Assembly: GCA_021737615.1 (NCBI GenBank)
Contig: JAIPDR010000020.1
Location: 1-32,092 of the forward strand
Reading direction: 5' to 3'
From: Desulfohalobiaceae bacterium
GTDB lineage: Bacteria > Desulfobacterota > Desulfovibrionia > Desulfovibrionales > Desulfothermaceae
Length of the DNA: 32,092 nt
Part shown: one piece after another, positions 15,305-23,804 of the stretch
Layout of the letters: each line of letters opens with the position of its first letter
Numbering within the stretch: position 1 is the first letter of the stretch
Notes under the pieces: generated by a model
Database searches by the model: none
Told to the model about the DNA's origin: nothing
The model's input: only the letters and a program-made list of their open reading frames with translations
Made by a program: the position numbers and the translations under genes

Positions 15305-18121
15305 ATGACTGACTATAAGAGCACCCTGAATCTCCCGAAAACGTCATTTCCCATGCGGGCCAAGCTGCCCAAAAACGAACCCGGGATTATTGACTTCTGG
15401 GAAAAAAATAACGCCTACGCCCAGATGATCCAACGCAATTCTCCGGACAAATCCTTTGTGCTCCACGACGGGCCCCCTTATGCCAATGGGCATATCCATC
15501 TGGGTACGGCCATGAACAAGATTCTCAAGGACATCATCGTCAAATCCCGCAACCTGATGGGCTACAGGGCTGAATATGTCCCTGGCTGGGATTGCCATGG
15601 GCTGCCCATCGAACTCAAGGTGGAGCAGGAGATGGAAAGCAGGAAGAAAAACCTGTCCACCCTTGAAATCCGGAAAAATTGCCGCGAATACGCCCTCAAG
15701 TACCTGGATATCCAGCGCGGTGAATTCAAGAGATTAGGCGTTCTGGGGCAATGGGACAACCCGTACTTGACCATGCACCCGGCCTATGAAGCGGCTACAG
15801 CCGGTGAACTCTGTTCATTCATGGAGAAGGGCTCGGTTCTGCGGAGCAAAAAGCCGATCCACTGGTGCCCTTCCTGTGAAACAGCCCTGGCTGAGGCTGA
15901 AGTCGAATACGCAGACAAGACCTCGCCCTCTATCTATGTCCGCTTTCAGATCAAGGACCACAAAATATCGGAGCTGGTTCCCGAGACCAAAAACCATCGG
16001 GTCTTTCTGGTCATCTGGACCACGACCCCCTGGACAGTGCCCAACAACCTGGCCGTGGCCCTTCATCCTGATTTCGACTACGTCCTGGTCGAAGTCGAGG
16101 GCCGGGTCTACCTCCTGGCGGAAAAACTCTGGAAGCAGTGCGCAGAAACATTCCAATGGTCCAAGCCCACGGTCATGGCCACTGTTTCCGGCCGGGACCT
16201 GGAAGGTATTCAAGGCGAGCACCCTCTCTACTCTCGACCCTCGCCCATTGTCCTGGCCGACTACGTCACCCTGGAGTCGGGCACCGGCTGCGTTCACACC
16301 GCGCCGGGCCACGGCCAGGAGGACTATGAAACCGGCCTGAAATACGGACTCGAGATTTACGCCCCGCTGGACGACCAGGGACGCTACCTTTCCAGCGTGG
16401 AATTTTTCAGCAAAAAAAACGTCTTCGAAGCCAACCCCTTGATAATCGAAAAGCTTCGGGAATTCGGAGCCCTCATGGCCGAGGAGAAACTGAGCCATTC
16501 CTACCCCCACTGCTGGCGCTGCAAGAAACCGGTCATCTTCAGGGCCACCACCCAGTGGTTCATCTCCATGGAAAAAAACGGCTTACGGGACAAGGCCTTG
16601 CGGGCCATCGCGGAGCAGGTCAGATGGATTCCGGCCTGGGGCAGCCAGCGGATCGGAAACATGATCGCCAACCGTCCGGACTGGTGCATCTCCAGACAAA
16701 GGTCCTGGGGCGTGCCGATCATCGCCCTGATCTGTCAGGACTGCGGGCAGGCCTTTTTCGAACCGGACTGGGTGAAAACGATCGTCGAGCGCTTTGCCGG
16801 ACATGAAAACGGGGCCGATTACTGGTTTGAAGCCTCCCTTCAGGAAATCGTGCCCCAGGGACTTGTCTGCAGCCACTGCCGGGGCAAAAACTGGCAAAGG
16901 GAGACCGATATTCTGGATGTCTGGTTTGATTCCGGCACAAGCTATGCCGCGGTTCTGGAACAGCGGAAAGAGTGCAGCTTTCCGGCCGACATGTATTTAG
17001 AAGGCTCAGACCAGCACCGGGGCTGGTTCCACAGCTCCCTCCTGGCCTCCACAGGCACCAGGGGGCGGGCTCCCTACCGGACGGTCCTGACCCATGGCTT
17101 CGTGGTGGACGGCCAGGGGAAGAAGATGTCCAAATCCATCGGGAACGTCGTCGCCCCAAAGGACATCATCGACAAATACGGGGCCGAGATCCTGAGGATG
17201 TGGGTGGCCTCTGAGAATTACCAGGAAGACTTGCGGATATCCGAAGCAATCCTCAAGCAGCTTGTGGATAACTACCGCCGCATCCGGAATACCTGCCGCT
17301 TTCTCCTGGGGAACATCAATGACTTCGATCCAAAGACCCAGTCCGTTTCCCAGGAGGACATGCTTCCTCTGGACCGCTATGTCCTGGATCTGATCAGGCA
17401 AAAACACGAGGCCATTGCCACCTATTACGAAAACTACGATCTGCACAAGGTCTTCCATACCCTGCACAACCTGTGCGTCAACGAATTGAGCGCCTTTTAC
17501 CTGGACATCCTGAAGGACAGGCTCTACGTGTCAGCGGCAAACAGTCTGGACAGGCGCTCGGCTCAAACCGCCCTGAATCGGATCCTTTTGCTGCTGATCA
17601 AGGATATGTCGCCGATTTTGAGTTTCACCGCGGAAGAGGTCTTCCAGAACCTGCCGGAAGGCATCCGCGGTGGGGCCAAGACCATCCTGGCCTTTGAGCC
17701 GCCGCTTTTGAGCAGAAATTTGATCAGCAGCCAGGAAAAAAAACTCTGGGATTTCCTGTTGCAGGTCAGATCCGAGGTGACCAGGGCCATTGAACCCTTG
17801 CGGAAACAAGGGACAATCGGCCATTCCCTCGATGTGCTTTTGACCTTGAGCGGAGACCGGGAAACCATGGACAGACTGGCCAAGGTCCAGGATTATTTAC
17901 GGGATTTCTTTATTGTTTCCCAGCTCGAACTGGCCCCTGCCGGCACAGACATAGAGGAGGCCTATCGAAGTGAAGAAATTCCCGGACTGCAGATCAAGAT
18001 ATCCAGGGCCAAAGGCGAGAAGTGTTCCAGGTGCTGGACCTTAAGCCCGGACCTCGGCCGGGATCCTGATCATCCGGAGATCTGCCCCAGATGCAGCCGG
18101 ACGCTCGGCCTCCAGCATTGA
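15305..18121 (+). CDS. ileS: isoleucyl-tRNA synthetase
   Basis: IleRS charges tRNA-Ile and edits misactivated valine. The class I signature HIHLG is at about residue 62 ([15 protein letters not shown]), the CP1 editing domain lies at about 190-390 with [17 protein letters not shown] is at about 606 ([12 protein letters not shown]), and the bacterial C-terminal zinc finger has two CxxC pairs (CSRC ... CPRC) from about 906. The length, 938 aa, and zinc finger fit the standard bacterial IleS rather than the eukaryote-like, mupirocin-resistant form. The ATG at 15305 has AAGGA 11 nt upstream, somewhat far. It is the first gene of a plus-strand series with lspA, lgt, a PLDc_N gene and ybgF; ileS-lspA linkage is common in bacteria. 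No T-box leader is visible. Confidence 0.97.
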   Translation: MTDYKSTLNLPKTSFPMRAKLPKNEPGIIDFWEKNNAYAQMIQRNSPDKSFVLHDGPPYANGHIHLGTAMNKILKDIIVKSRNLMGYRAEYVPGWDCHGLPIELKVEQEMESRKKNLSTLEIRKNCREYALKYLDIQRGEFKRLGVLGQWDNPYLTMHPAYEAATAGELCSFMEKGSVLRSKKPIHWCPSCETALAEAEVEYADKTSPSIYVRFQIKDHKISELVPETKNHRVFLVIWTTTPWTVPNNLAVALHPDFDYVLVEVEGRVYLLAEKLWKQCAETFQWSKPTVMATVSGRDLEGIQGEHPLYSRPSPIVLADYVTLESGTGCVHTAPGHGQEDYETGLKYGLEIYAPLDDQGRYLSSVEFFSKKNVFEANPLIIEKLREFGALMAEEKLSHSYPHCWRCKKPVIFRATTQWFISMEKNGLRDKALRAIAEQVRWIPAWGSQRIGNMIANRPDWCISRQRSWGVPIIALICQDCGQAFFEPDWVKTIVERFAGHENGADYWFEASLQEIVPQGLVCSHCRGKNWQRETDILDVWFDSGTSYAAVLEQRKECSFPADMYLEGSDQHRGWFHSSLLASTGTRGRAPYRTVLTHGFVVDGQGKKMSKSIGNVVAPKDIIDKYGAEILRMWVASENYQEDLRISEAILKQLVDNYRRIRNTCRFLLGNINDFDPKTQSVSQEDMLPLDRYVLDLIRQKHEAIATYYENYDLHKVFHTLHNLCVNELSAFYLDILKDRLYVSAANSLDRRSAQTALNRILLLLIKDMSPILSFTAEEVFQNLPEGIRGGAKTILAFEPPLLSRNLISSQEKKLWDFLLQVRSEVTRAIEPLRKQGTIGHSLDVLLTLSGDRETMDRLAKVQDYLRDFFIVSQLELAPAGTDIEEAYRSEEIPGLQIKISRAKGEKCSRCWTLSPDLGRDPDHPEICPRCSRTLGLQH

Positions 18122-18191
18122 GGCATTTGTCAAAAAAGATGTTTTAAATTTTAGAAGACAGCAAAGAACTCTGATATTAAAAGAGCATAGC

Positions 18192-18704
18192 ATGACCCCA
18201 GACAAGGATTCCAGGAATGTCCCCAAATCAGCTTGGCTTATCGCCTTCGGAATCCTCCTTCTCGACCAGTTCGTCAAAGAACTCATCAGGGCTTTTATTC
18301 CGGAATGGGGCCGGGAAACAGTAATCAAGGGTTTCTTCAACATAGTCCATGTCCTGAACAAAGGGGCCGCCTTTGGAATGTTCAACTCCCGTGGATCTGC
18401 CTGGCAGCCCGTCTTCTTCATCGCGGTGACCTGCCTGGCGGTGATCGTCATCTATTTCCTCTTGCGTCAGGCTGAGCAGAAAAGACCGCTCTACATCTTT
18501 GCTCTCAGCTCCATTCTGGGCGGCGCCCTGGGCAATCTGACCGACAGGCTCAGACAGGGCGTAGTCATAGATTACCTTGATTTTTATCTCGGCCGGTTCC
18601 ACTGGCCGGCCTTTAATATTGCGGATATGGCCATCACCATCGGGGCTTTCTGTCTGCTGGTCGATTTTTACAAGAGAGAAAGCAATGCATCCGATACTCG
18701 TTGA
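18192..18704 (+). CDS. lspA: lipoprotein signal peptidase (signal peptidase II)
   Basis: LspA is an inner-membrane aspartyl protease that cuts signal peptides of diacylated prolipoproteins. The 170-aa protein shows four hydrophobic segments, the NKGAAFGMF motif of the family, and the two catalytic-aspartate regions NLTDRLRQGVVIDYLDF and FNIADMAIT. It lies 70 nt after ileS and overlaps the start of lgt by 20 nt, so lspA and lgt, which act in consecutive steps on the same lipoproteins, are translationally coupled. The order of action is Lgt first, then LspA. The ribosome binding site (AAGAG) is weak. Confidence 0.96.
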   Translation: MTPDKDSRNVPKSAWLIAFGILLLDQFVKELIRAFIPEWGRETVIKGFFNIVHVLNKGAAFGMFNSRGSAWQPVFFIAVTCLAVIVIYFLLRQAEQKRPLYIFALSSILGGALGNLTDRLRQGVVIDYLDFYLGRFHWPAFNIADMAITIGAFCLLVDFYKRESNASDTR

Positions 18705-19434
18705 CCTCGGCCCACTGACTGTTTACAGCTATGGTTTTTTCATAGCAGCCGCCATTCTTCTGGGTATGGGGCTGGCCATGCATGAGGCCAGGCAGAAGAA
18801 TCTCAACCCCAGACTAGTTTTGGATTTGGGCTTTTACCTGATCCTGGGGGCCATCATCGGCTCCAGATTACTGTACGTTCTTATACATCCGGTCTATTAC
18901 TTCAACCACCCCCTGGAGATCGTTCAGTTCTGGAAGGGCGGTCTGGTTTTTATCGGTGGAGCCATCGTCGCCGTCATTGTTGCCTGGATCTATCTCAAGC
19001 AAAAAGAAGAGCCCTTCCTGGACTGGCTCGATTCATTCGCTCCGGGCGCAGCCGCCGGGCAGGCCCTGGGCAGAATCGGCTGCCTCATGGCCGGATGCTG
19101 TTACGGTAAACCGACTGCCCTGCCCTGGGCTGTAGCCTTCAAGATGCCGAACTCCTTAGCCCCTCTCCATCTTCCCCTTCACCCGACACAAATCTATCAC
19201 TCCCTGGCCGGCCTGGTCACGTTTGTCATCCTGGCTCTGGCCAAGCGAAAGGATCTGAGATCCGGACAACTTTTCGCCCTGTTCCTTGTTCTGTACTCCG
19301 TCTTTCGATTCGTGATAGAATTTTTCCGGGGCGATTACCGGGGATACCTGGGCTTTCTCAGCACGACCCAATGGATAACCATCATTGTTTTTATCATTGG
19401 CGTGGGCCTCATCCTAAAACTAAGGAGTCAATGA
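18685..19434 (+). CDS. lgt: phosphatidylglycerol-prolipoprotein diacylglyceryl transferase
   Basis: Lgt transfers diacylglycerol from phosphatidylglycerol to the lipobox cysteine of prolipoproteins in the inner membrane. I took the ATG at 18685, which gives the family-typical start MHPILVDLGPLTVYSYG (249 aa); the frame itself stays open further upstream inside lspA, but that part has no Lgt similarity. Conserved segments are the HPVYYFNHP region, GGLVFIGGAI (the Lgt GG-motif region), GRIGCLMAGCCYGKPTALPW in place of the GRIGNFINGELWG form of enterobacteria, HPTQIYHSLAG and FRFVIEFFRGDYRG. The cysteine-containing form is common in delta-type and Gram-positive lineages. It overlaps lspA by 20 nt and abuts the next gene without a gap. 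Confidence 0.96.
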   Translation: MHPILVDLGPLTVYSYGFFIAAAILLGMGLAMHEARQKNLNPRLVLDLGFYLILGAIIGSRLLYVLIHPVYYFNHPLEIVQFWKGGLVFIGGAIVAVIVAWIYLKQKEEPFLDWLDSFAPGAAAGQALGRIGCLMAGCCYGKPTALPWAVAFKMPNSLAPLHLPLHPTQIYHSLAGLVTFVILALAKRKDLRSGQLFALFLVLYSVFRFVIEFFRGDYRGYLGFLSTTQWITIIVFIIGVGLILKLRSQ

Positions 19435-19650
19435 GTGACCGGTTTTTCTATACAGACATTGATATTCATAGGCATTCTGCTCTTGATCCCTATTCTGCCT
19501 AATCTCTGGGCCATCTGGCATATCTTTCACTGTAATTTCGAGACAGCCGCTGAAAAGATGGGCTGGCTCTTCGCTGCCATGTTCCTGCCGGTCCTGGGCG
19601 GGATCGTCTATCTCTTCTGGGGACGAAAAAAGGGGACAAGGATTACGTAA
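19435..19650 (+). CDS. small membrane protein with PLDc_N domain
   Basis: A 71-aa protein matching the PLDc_N (phospholipase D nuclease N-terminal) pattern: two hydrophobic segments, ILLLIPILPNLWAIWHIF and AAMFLPVLGGIVYLFWGRKK, joined by a short charged loop. In cardiolipin synthases this module anchors the catalytic PLD domains; here it stands alone, as is common for small PLDc_N proteins beside lgt in related genomes (from memory). Its function is unknown. Its GTG start is the first codon after the lgt TGA, which implies translational coupling to lgt. It precedes ybgF by 57 nt. Confidence 0.8.
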   Translation: MTGFSIQTLIFIGILLLIPILPNLWAIWHIFHCNFETAAEKMGWLFAAMFLPVLGGIVYLFWGRKKGTRIT

Positions 19651-19707
19651 GTCAAGGCCCTATCGGGAGGCAGGTTCTACTAGAAAATTTTTTTTGGAGG
19701 ATTGAAT

Positions 19708-20595
19708 ATGAAACATTACCTTCTCGTACCGGTCATTTTCCTCTTTGCTGCGGGTTGTGCGGTTCCGCCGGAGCAACAGAACCGCCTCCAAAACCAGGTC
19801 TTTTCGGTCAAACAGGTGCAGAAGAAACAGGACCAGACCCTGCGGGAAACCCAAAAGAGACTGGCCGAGCTGGAAAAGAAGCTGCAGGAGATGGACAGGG
19901 AATCGACCCGGACGGTCAGTCAAAAGAGCGAATCCGTGCGCTCCCGGCAGGCGGATATCTCCAGCAGGCTCGAATCGATGCGCATCAAGCTGGCCACTCT
20001 TGCGGGAACCCAGGAGGGACTGCAGCGTTCTCTGGAAGATGTCTCCCAAACGAAACAAAAACATTCCGAACAACTCTCGGCCATCGAACAGAGACTGACC
20101 GGACTGGAGCAGGACCTCCAGCAGGTGATCAGCCAGATGGGAATCGAGACCGGGCAAAAGGCCGGAGAATCAGAAGGGAAAACAACCTCGGCTGATCGGG
20201 AAGAGGCTGATCAACCTGAAGAAATCACTCCTGATTTTCTCTATGAAAAGGCCCTGCAGGCCTTTAACAACCGGGAATACAAAGAGGCCCGGAACCTCTG
20301 GGCGGACATGATCCAAAGCTTTCCCGAACACGAGCTGGTACCCAATGCCTATTTCTGGCAGGGTGAAGCCTACTATCAGCTCCAGGATTTTGCCAACGCC
20401 GCCCTGAAATACAACGAAGTCATCGAGAATTACGATGAACACAACAAGTATCCGGCCGCACTGCTCAAACAGGGGCTGTCCTACTATGCCCTGAACAAGA
20501 ACAGGGCCGGACGCCTCAGGCTGGAGCAGCTCATTCAGGAATTCCCCGACCGGGCCGAGGCCAAGAGGGCCCGGATATTTCTGGACAACAGATAG
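19708..20595 (+). CDS. YbgF/CpoB-like TPR lipoprotein of the Tol-Pal group
   Basis: A 295-aa exported lipoprotein. The signal peptide ends in the lipobox LFAAGC (Cys near residue 17), so it would be processed by the Lgt and LspA encoded just upstream. Residues about 30-145 form a Gln/Lys/Glu-rich coiled coil, and the C-terminal ~120 residues hold three TPR-like repeats (LYEKALQAFNNREYKEA, AYFWQGEAYYQLQDFANA, ALLKQGLSYYALNKN), the YbgF/CpoB layout. E. coli CpoB coordinates peptidoglycan synthesis and outer-membrane constriction with Tol. No tol or pal gene is in the window, so the functional name rests on architecture. The ATG at 19708 has GGAGG 7 nt upstream; a TTG at 19702 is too close to it. 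The stop codon lies in a 48-bp palindrome. Confidence 0.85.
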   Translation: MKHYLLVPVIFLFAAGCAVPPEQQNRLQNQVFSVKQVQKKQDQTLRETQKRLAELEKKLQEMDRESTRTVSQKSESVRSRQADISSRLESMRIKLATLAGTQEGLQRSLEDVSQTKQKHSEQLSAIEQRLTGLEQDLQQVISQMGIETGQKAGESEGKTTSADREEADQPEEITPDFLYEKALQAFNNREYKEARNLWADMIQSFPEHELVPNAYFWQGEAYYQLQDFANAALKYNEVIENYDEHNKYPAALLKQGLSYYALNKNRAGRLRLEQLIQEFPDRAEAKRARIFLDNR

Positions 20596-20637
20596 TTTTC
20601 ATCCGGGAAGCTCGAGCTTCCCGGATGAAAACTATCT
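20590..20637. terminator. 48-bp perfect palindrome between ybgF and uvrC
   Basis: Positions 20590-20637 are a perfect palindrome centred on GAAGCTCGAGCTTC, with CATCCGG arms and AGATAGTTTT at the outside. The ybgF TAG (20593-20595) is inside it, and the uvrC stop (20642-20644) is 5 nt away, so it serves both convergent genes. The hairpin is followed by AAAACTATCT within the arm and not by a U-tract. Confidence 0.75.
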
Positions 20638-20641
20638 CACA

Positions 20642-22513
20642 TCAGATTTCCGCACTGCGAGCTTCACCTTTCAGCGCTTCGTGAATCTGCTCCGCCTTTC
20701 TGGGACCGATCCCCGGAACCTTTTTCAAATCCTCAGGCGATGCCTGGTACAACTTTTCAGGGGATTCGAAGCAGGACCTCAACAGCTCGGCTGTCTTGGG
20801 ACCGACCCCGGGGAGTTCCTCGAAAGATCCCTGTACTGTCTTTTTCTTGCGGATGTTCTTCTGGCGGCTCAGCACAAACCGATGGCTATGGTCGCGTATA
20901 TTCTGGAAAAACAAAAGCTCATCCCCCCCCGGCTTCAAGGGCAGAGGATTTTTCCTGTTCGGCCTGTAAATCCGGTCTTCTCCACCCTGGTCTCTGCTTC
21001 TCCCGGCTTTGGCAATAGCCGCCAGATCCCAGCTCAACCCGCCGGTAAACCGTTCCCCGGCAACCGCCTCCCCTGCGGGCCTTTCCGCTTCAGGAAGGCT
21101 GTGTCTTTGCAGAGCCTTTTGAACCGCAGCCAACTGCCCCTTTCCCCCGTCAATCAGGACCAGGTCGGGCCAGGGAGGTCCCGAGGCTATCCTTCTCGGC
21201 ACCCAGGCCGCAAGAGCCGCATAATCATCGAAGCTTCCCTCCAGCTCGGGAAAACGGTAAATCCGATAGGCCTCCCTGAAGGGGCGGCCCTCTTCGAATA
21301 CCACCTGGCCGACCATGGTTCCTTGCCCTGATAAGTGGGAGACGTCCACGGCCTCTATCCTGCGCGGGGGGACTTGAAGGCCCAGAACCTCTGCCAGACG
21401 GTCAGGAGTCGGGACGTCACTGCTTTTGGCGATAACCTGCCATGCATTGTTTTCAGCCATCGCGATCAATTTCTTCTCGGTCCGGGTCCTGGCGGCAACC
21501 ACTCTGGTCCTTCGGCCGCTGCGCTCGGACAGGATCTCGGCAACTGTTTCGTCCACGAGTTTTACGGGCAGGACCAACCGCCCGGGTATTATCCTTTCTT
21601 TGGAGTAAAACTGCAGGAGAAAGCTCCGTATCAACTCCTCGTAATCCGGCTTCTGCCCCCAGAAGAAGGACCGGCTTCCCAGAACCTTGCCTTGACGGAT
21701 AAAGAGGAGCCCCAGGGCAAAACCCTGCTCCGTCTCCACATACCCTAAAAGATCAAACGTCCCTCCCTGGGGCTGGACCACGTGCTGCTGCTCCACCGTC
21801 CTGTTCACGGCCCTGATCTGATCCCTGAATTCAGCGGCCTTTTCAAACCTGAGCTCCTGCGCCGCAGCCTGCATCTCCTGCTTGAGCCTCAGGATCAACT
21901 CCTTGGACCGGCCCGAGAGGAAGAGTTCCAGTTTTTCAACCTGCTTCGAATACTCCTCTTTGGAAACCGGCAGGACACAGGGGGCCGGGCAACGTCGCAT
22001 CTGGTGCTGCAAACAGGGCCTGGTCCGATTTTTAAAGGCAGTTTCTCTACATTTCCGCAGGGCAAAAATACGGTTCGCGACCCGCAGGGTTTCCCTGGCG
22101 GCCTGAGCCGAAGGAAAAGGGCCATAATAGACCGAACCGTCCCTTGTCACCTTCCTGGTCAAGCACAACCTGGGAAAATCGGATGATTTATCCAGTTTAA
22201 AGAGGATATAGCTTTTGTCGTCTCTGAGGATGATGTTGTAACGGGGTCGATGCTTCTTGATGAGACTGTTTTCCAAAAGCAGGGCTTCTTTTTCCGAACC
22301 CGTGCACAGATAATCCACCTTCTTGACCTGGGCCATGAGACATTGCGTCTTGGGCTCCAACTGCTGAAGCGGCCTGAAGTAGGAGCCAACCCTTTTTCTG
22401 AGATTCTTGGCCTTCCCCACATAAATGATTCTCCCCCGGCCGTCCTTCATGAGATAGGTCCCCGGACAATCGGGAAAATCACGCGGCGCCACAATATGTT
22501 TTACAAACGGCAT
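20642..22513 (-). CDS. uvrC: excinuclease ABC subunit C
   Basis: UvrC makes both incisions in UvrABC nucleotide excision repair. The N-terminal GIY-YIG domain for 3' incision shows GTYLMKD and IIYVGKAKNLRKRVGSYF (residues 18-50). A cysteine-rich region follows (TRPCLQHQMRRCPAPC), then the UVR motif that binds UvrB (about 205-240), the RNase H-like 5'-incision domain (VDVSHLSGQGTMVG, LVLIDGGKGQL) and tandem helix-hairpin-helix motifs (LPGVGPKTAELL, VPGIGPRKAEQI) at the C-terminus. The 623 aa are normal. The ATG at 22513 lacks a clear Shine-Dalgarno sequence. It is monocistronic, with a shared palindrome at its 3' end and a divergent DnaJ-PilZ gene upstream. Confidence 0.97.
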   Translation of the reverse strand: MPFVKHIVAPRDFPDCPGTYLMKDGRGRIIYVGKAKNLRKRVGSYFRPLQQLEPKTQCLMAQVKKVDYLCTGSEKEALLLENSLIKKHRPRYNIILRDDKSYILFKLDKSSDFPRLCLTRKVTRDGSVYYGPFPSAQAARETLRVANRIFALRKCRETAFKNRTRPCLQHQMRRCPAPCVLPVSKEEYSKQVEKLELFLSGRSKELILRLKQEMQAAAQELRFEKAAEFRDQIRAVNRTVEQQHVVQPQGGTFDLLGYVETEQGFALGLLFIRQGKVLGSRSFFWGQKPDYEELIRSFLLQFYSKERIIPGRLVLPVKLVDETVAEILSERSGRRTRVVAARTRTEKKLIAMAENNAWQVIAKSSDVPTPDRLAEVLGLQVPPRRIEAVDVSHLSGQGTMVGQVVFEEGRPFREAYRIYRFPELEGSFDDYAALAAWVPRRIASGPPWPDLVLIDGGKGQLAAVQKALQRHSLPEAERPAGEAVAGERFTGGLSWDLAAIAKAGRSRDQGGEDRIYRPNRKNPLPLKPGGDELLFFQNIRDHSHRFVLSRQKNIRKKKTVQGSFEELPGVGPKTAELLRSCFESPEKLYQASPEDLKKVPGIGPRKAEQIHEALKGEARSAEI

Positions 22514-22710
22514 GTCAGTTCAGAACTCGTATTATTACAGTCATCATAAGAGATAGGCTTTACCTCCAAAATCTTGGCGTTTGATGCCTCTTGCTTCGCT
22601 AGCCTTGCAATTTAATCCTGCCGTACTCAAGTTAAATTTGTATTAAGGCCAACTTCTTGTATAAATATTTTCAGGTTCCATCCGAAAAAGAAATAAGAGG
22701 ATTACAAGCC

Positions 22711-23781
22711 ATGGAAAACAGACGGAACTACTACCGGATACTGGAAGTGCAGCCCGATGCTCCCTTTGAGGCCATCAAGCACAATTACAGGCTCCTGCTT
22801 CATAAGCTGCGCATGCATCCGGACTTGGGGGGAGAACAGAGGGATGCCGCCCTGATCAATATGGCCTTCGATACCTTGCGGCATCCTGAAAAGCGGGCCG
22901 CCTACGACCGGATGCTCTTGAAACAGTACAGCCTGGTCGCCCTCTCCCAAGGGCACTTGAGGCGCGGCAAATTCTTCCCCGGACAGCGAAAAGTCTCTGC
23001 AGCACCGGCCAGCGGAAAAAATCAGCGAAATTATTATCGCCTCCTGCAAGTACAGCCTGACGCCCACCCCGCCGTCATCAGAGAACGGTACCTGGCCCTT
23101 TTAAAGGCTGACGAACATCCCGGCGATCTGCTCCACGAAGCCTACATCATCCTGAACAATGCCCGGAAACGGATGGAATACGATCGGCTCCTGAAACGAT
23201 ACGGGCACAGCAAGGCAGTGGAAAAAATGCAGATCAGAAGCGATCCTCATGTTTTCGACAACCCGCCCCTGACCTGCACCTTGCCGCCGGCTGATCAGCC
23301 GTATTCTCCTCTTGATATCAAAGCAGGGGAATACCGGTCAAACAGGGCCGGCAATCAACCTCTTATAACCGAATATTGCCTCTTCTGCAAAACCCCTCAC
23401 GCCGCCTCCCCCGGGATGGACCCCGGAAAACTGTGTCCGGTCTGCTCCAGCCCCCTTTTTTCTTCGGAAGATGACAGAATCAACACCTCAATACGTTCCC
23501 TCGACCGGATACAACAAAATGGAAGCATCATGTTCTATATCTTTTGGCCCGGTCGCGGGCTGTTGGGACGCCTTGCCGATATTTCCCCCAGAGGACTCCG
23601 GTTCAGGACCCCTTTCGGCCTTGATATCGGTCAGATCATCAAAATCGACGCGGAAAAATTCAAGGCCGTCGCCGAAGTGGTGCACAGTCGAAGCCTGGAC
23701 AACCAGACCGACAACGGCGTCCGTTTCAGAACCATTGCCTTCAACTCGGTCAGGGGAAATTTTCTCAGGACTTTTGCCTAG
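22711..23781 (+). CDS. DnaJ-like and PilZ domain fusion protein
   Basis: A 356-aa protein combining three modules. Two J-domain-like segments occur: the first (residues 4-75, NYYRILEVQPDAPFEAIKHN) keeps the Hsp70-activating HPD tripeptide near 36; the second (about 107-165, NYYRLLQVQPDAHPAVIRER) has lost it, reading EHPGD. A zinc-ribbon-like pair, CLFC and CPVC, lies at about 223-247. The last ~80 residues are a PilZ-type domain with DISPRG near 289 and RFRTI at the end; the preceding RxxxR motif is weak, so c-di-GMP binding is uncertain. The ATG at 22711 follows GAGGATTACAAGCC; a TTG 54 nt upstream is less likely. Its stop overlaps the convergent outer-membrane gene within the 4 bp CTAG. Confidence 0.8.
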   Translation: MENRRNYYRILEVQPDAPFEAIKHNYRLLLHKLRMHPDLGGEQRDAALINMAFDTLRHPEKRAAYDRMLLKQYSLVALSQGHLRRGKFFPGQRKVSAAPASGKNQRNYYRLLQVQPDAHPAVIRERYLALLKADEHPGDLLHEAYIILNNARKRMEYDRLLKRYGHSKAVEKMQIRSDPHVFDNPPLTCTLPPADQPYSPLDIKAGEYRSNRAGNQPLITEYCLFCKTPHAASPGMDPGKLCPVCSSPLFSSEDDRINTSIRSLDRIQQNGSIMFYIFWPGRGLLGRLADISPRGLRFRTPFGLDIGQIIKIDAEKFKAVAEVVHSRSLDNQTDNGVRFRTIAFNSVRGNFLRTFA

Positions 23782-23804
23782 AAATACCAGGTCAGCCAGG
23801 CAAA
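23773..23804. terminator. stem-loop spanning two convergent stop codons
   Basis: TTTGCCT (23773-23779) pairs with AGGCAAA (23798-23804) around an 18-nt loop. The shared CTAG (23778-23781), which ends both the DnaJ-PilZ gene and the outer-membrane protein gene, sits at the end of the left arm. It is weaker than the other palindromes. Confidence 0.35.

Noticed and set aside
15815-16510. 231-aa open frame antisense to ileS
   Set aside because: The opposing IleRS frame is intact with all motifs; this frame is a compositional shadow.
18577-18684. Upstream extension of lgt inside lspA
   Set aside because: The extra residues do not resemble Lgt and overlap lspA in another frame; the ATG at 18685 gives the family-typical N-terminus.
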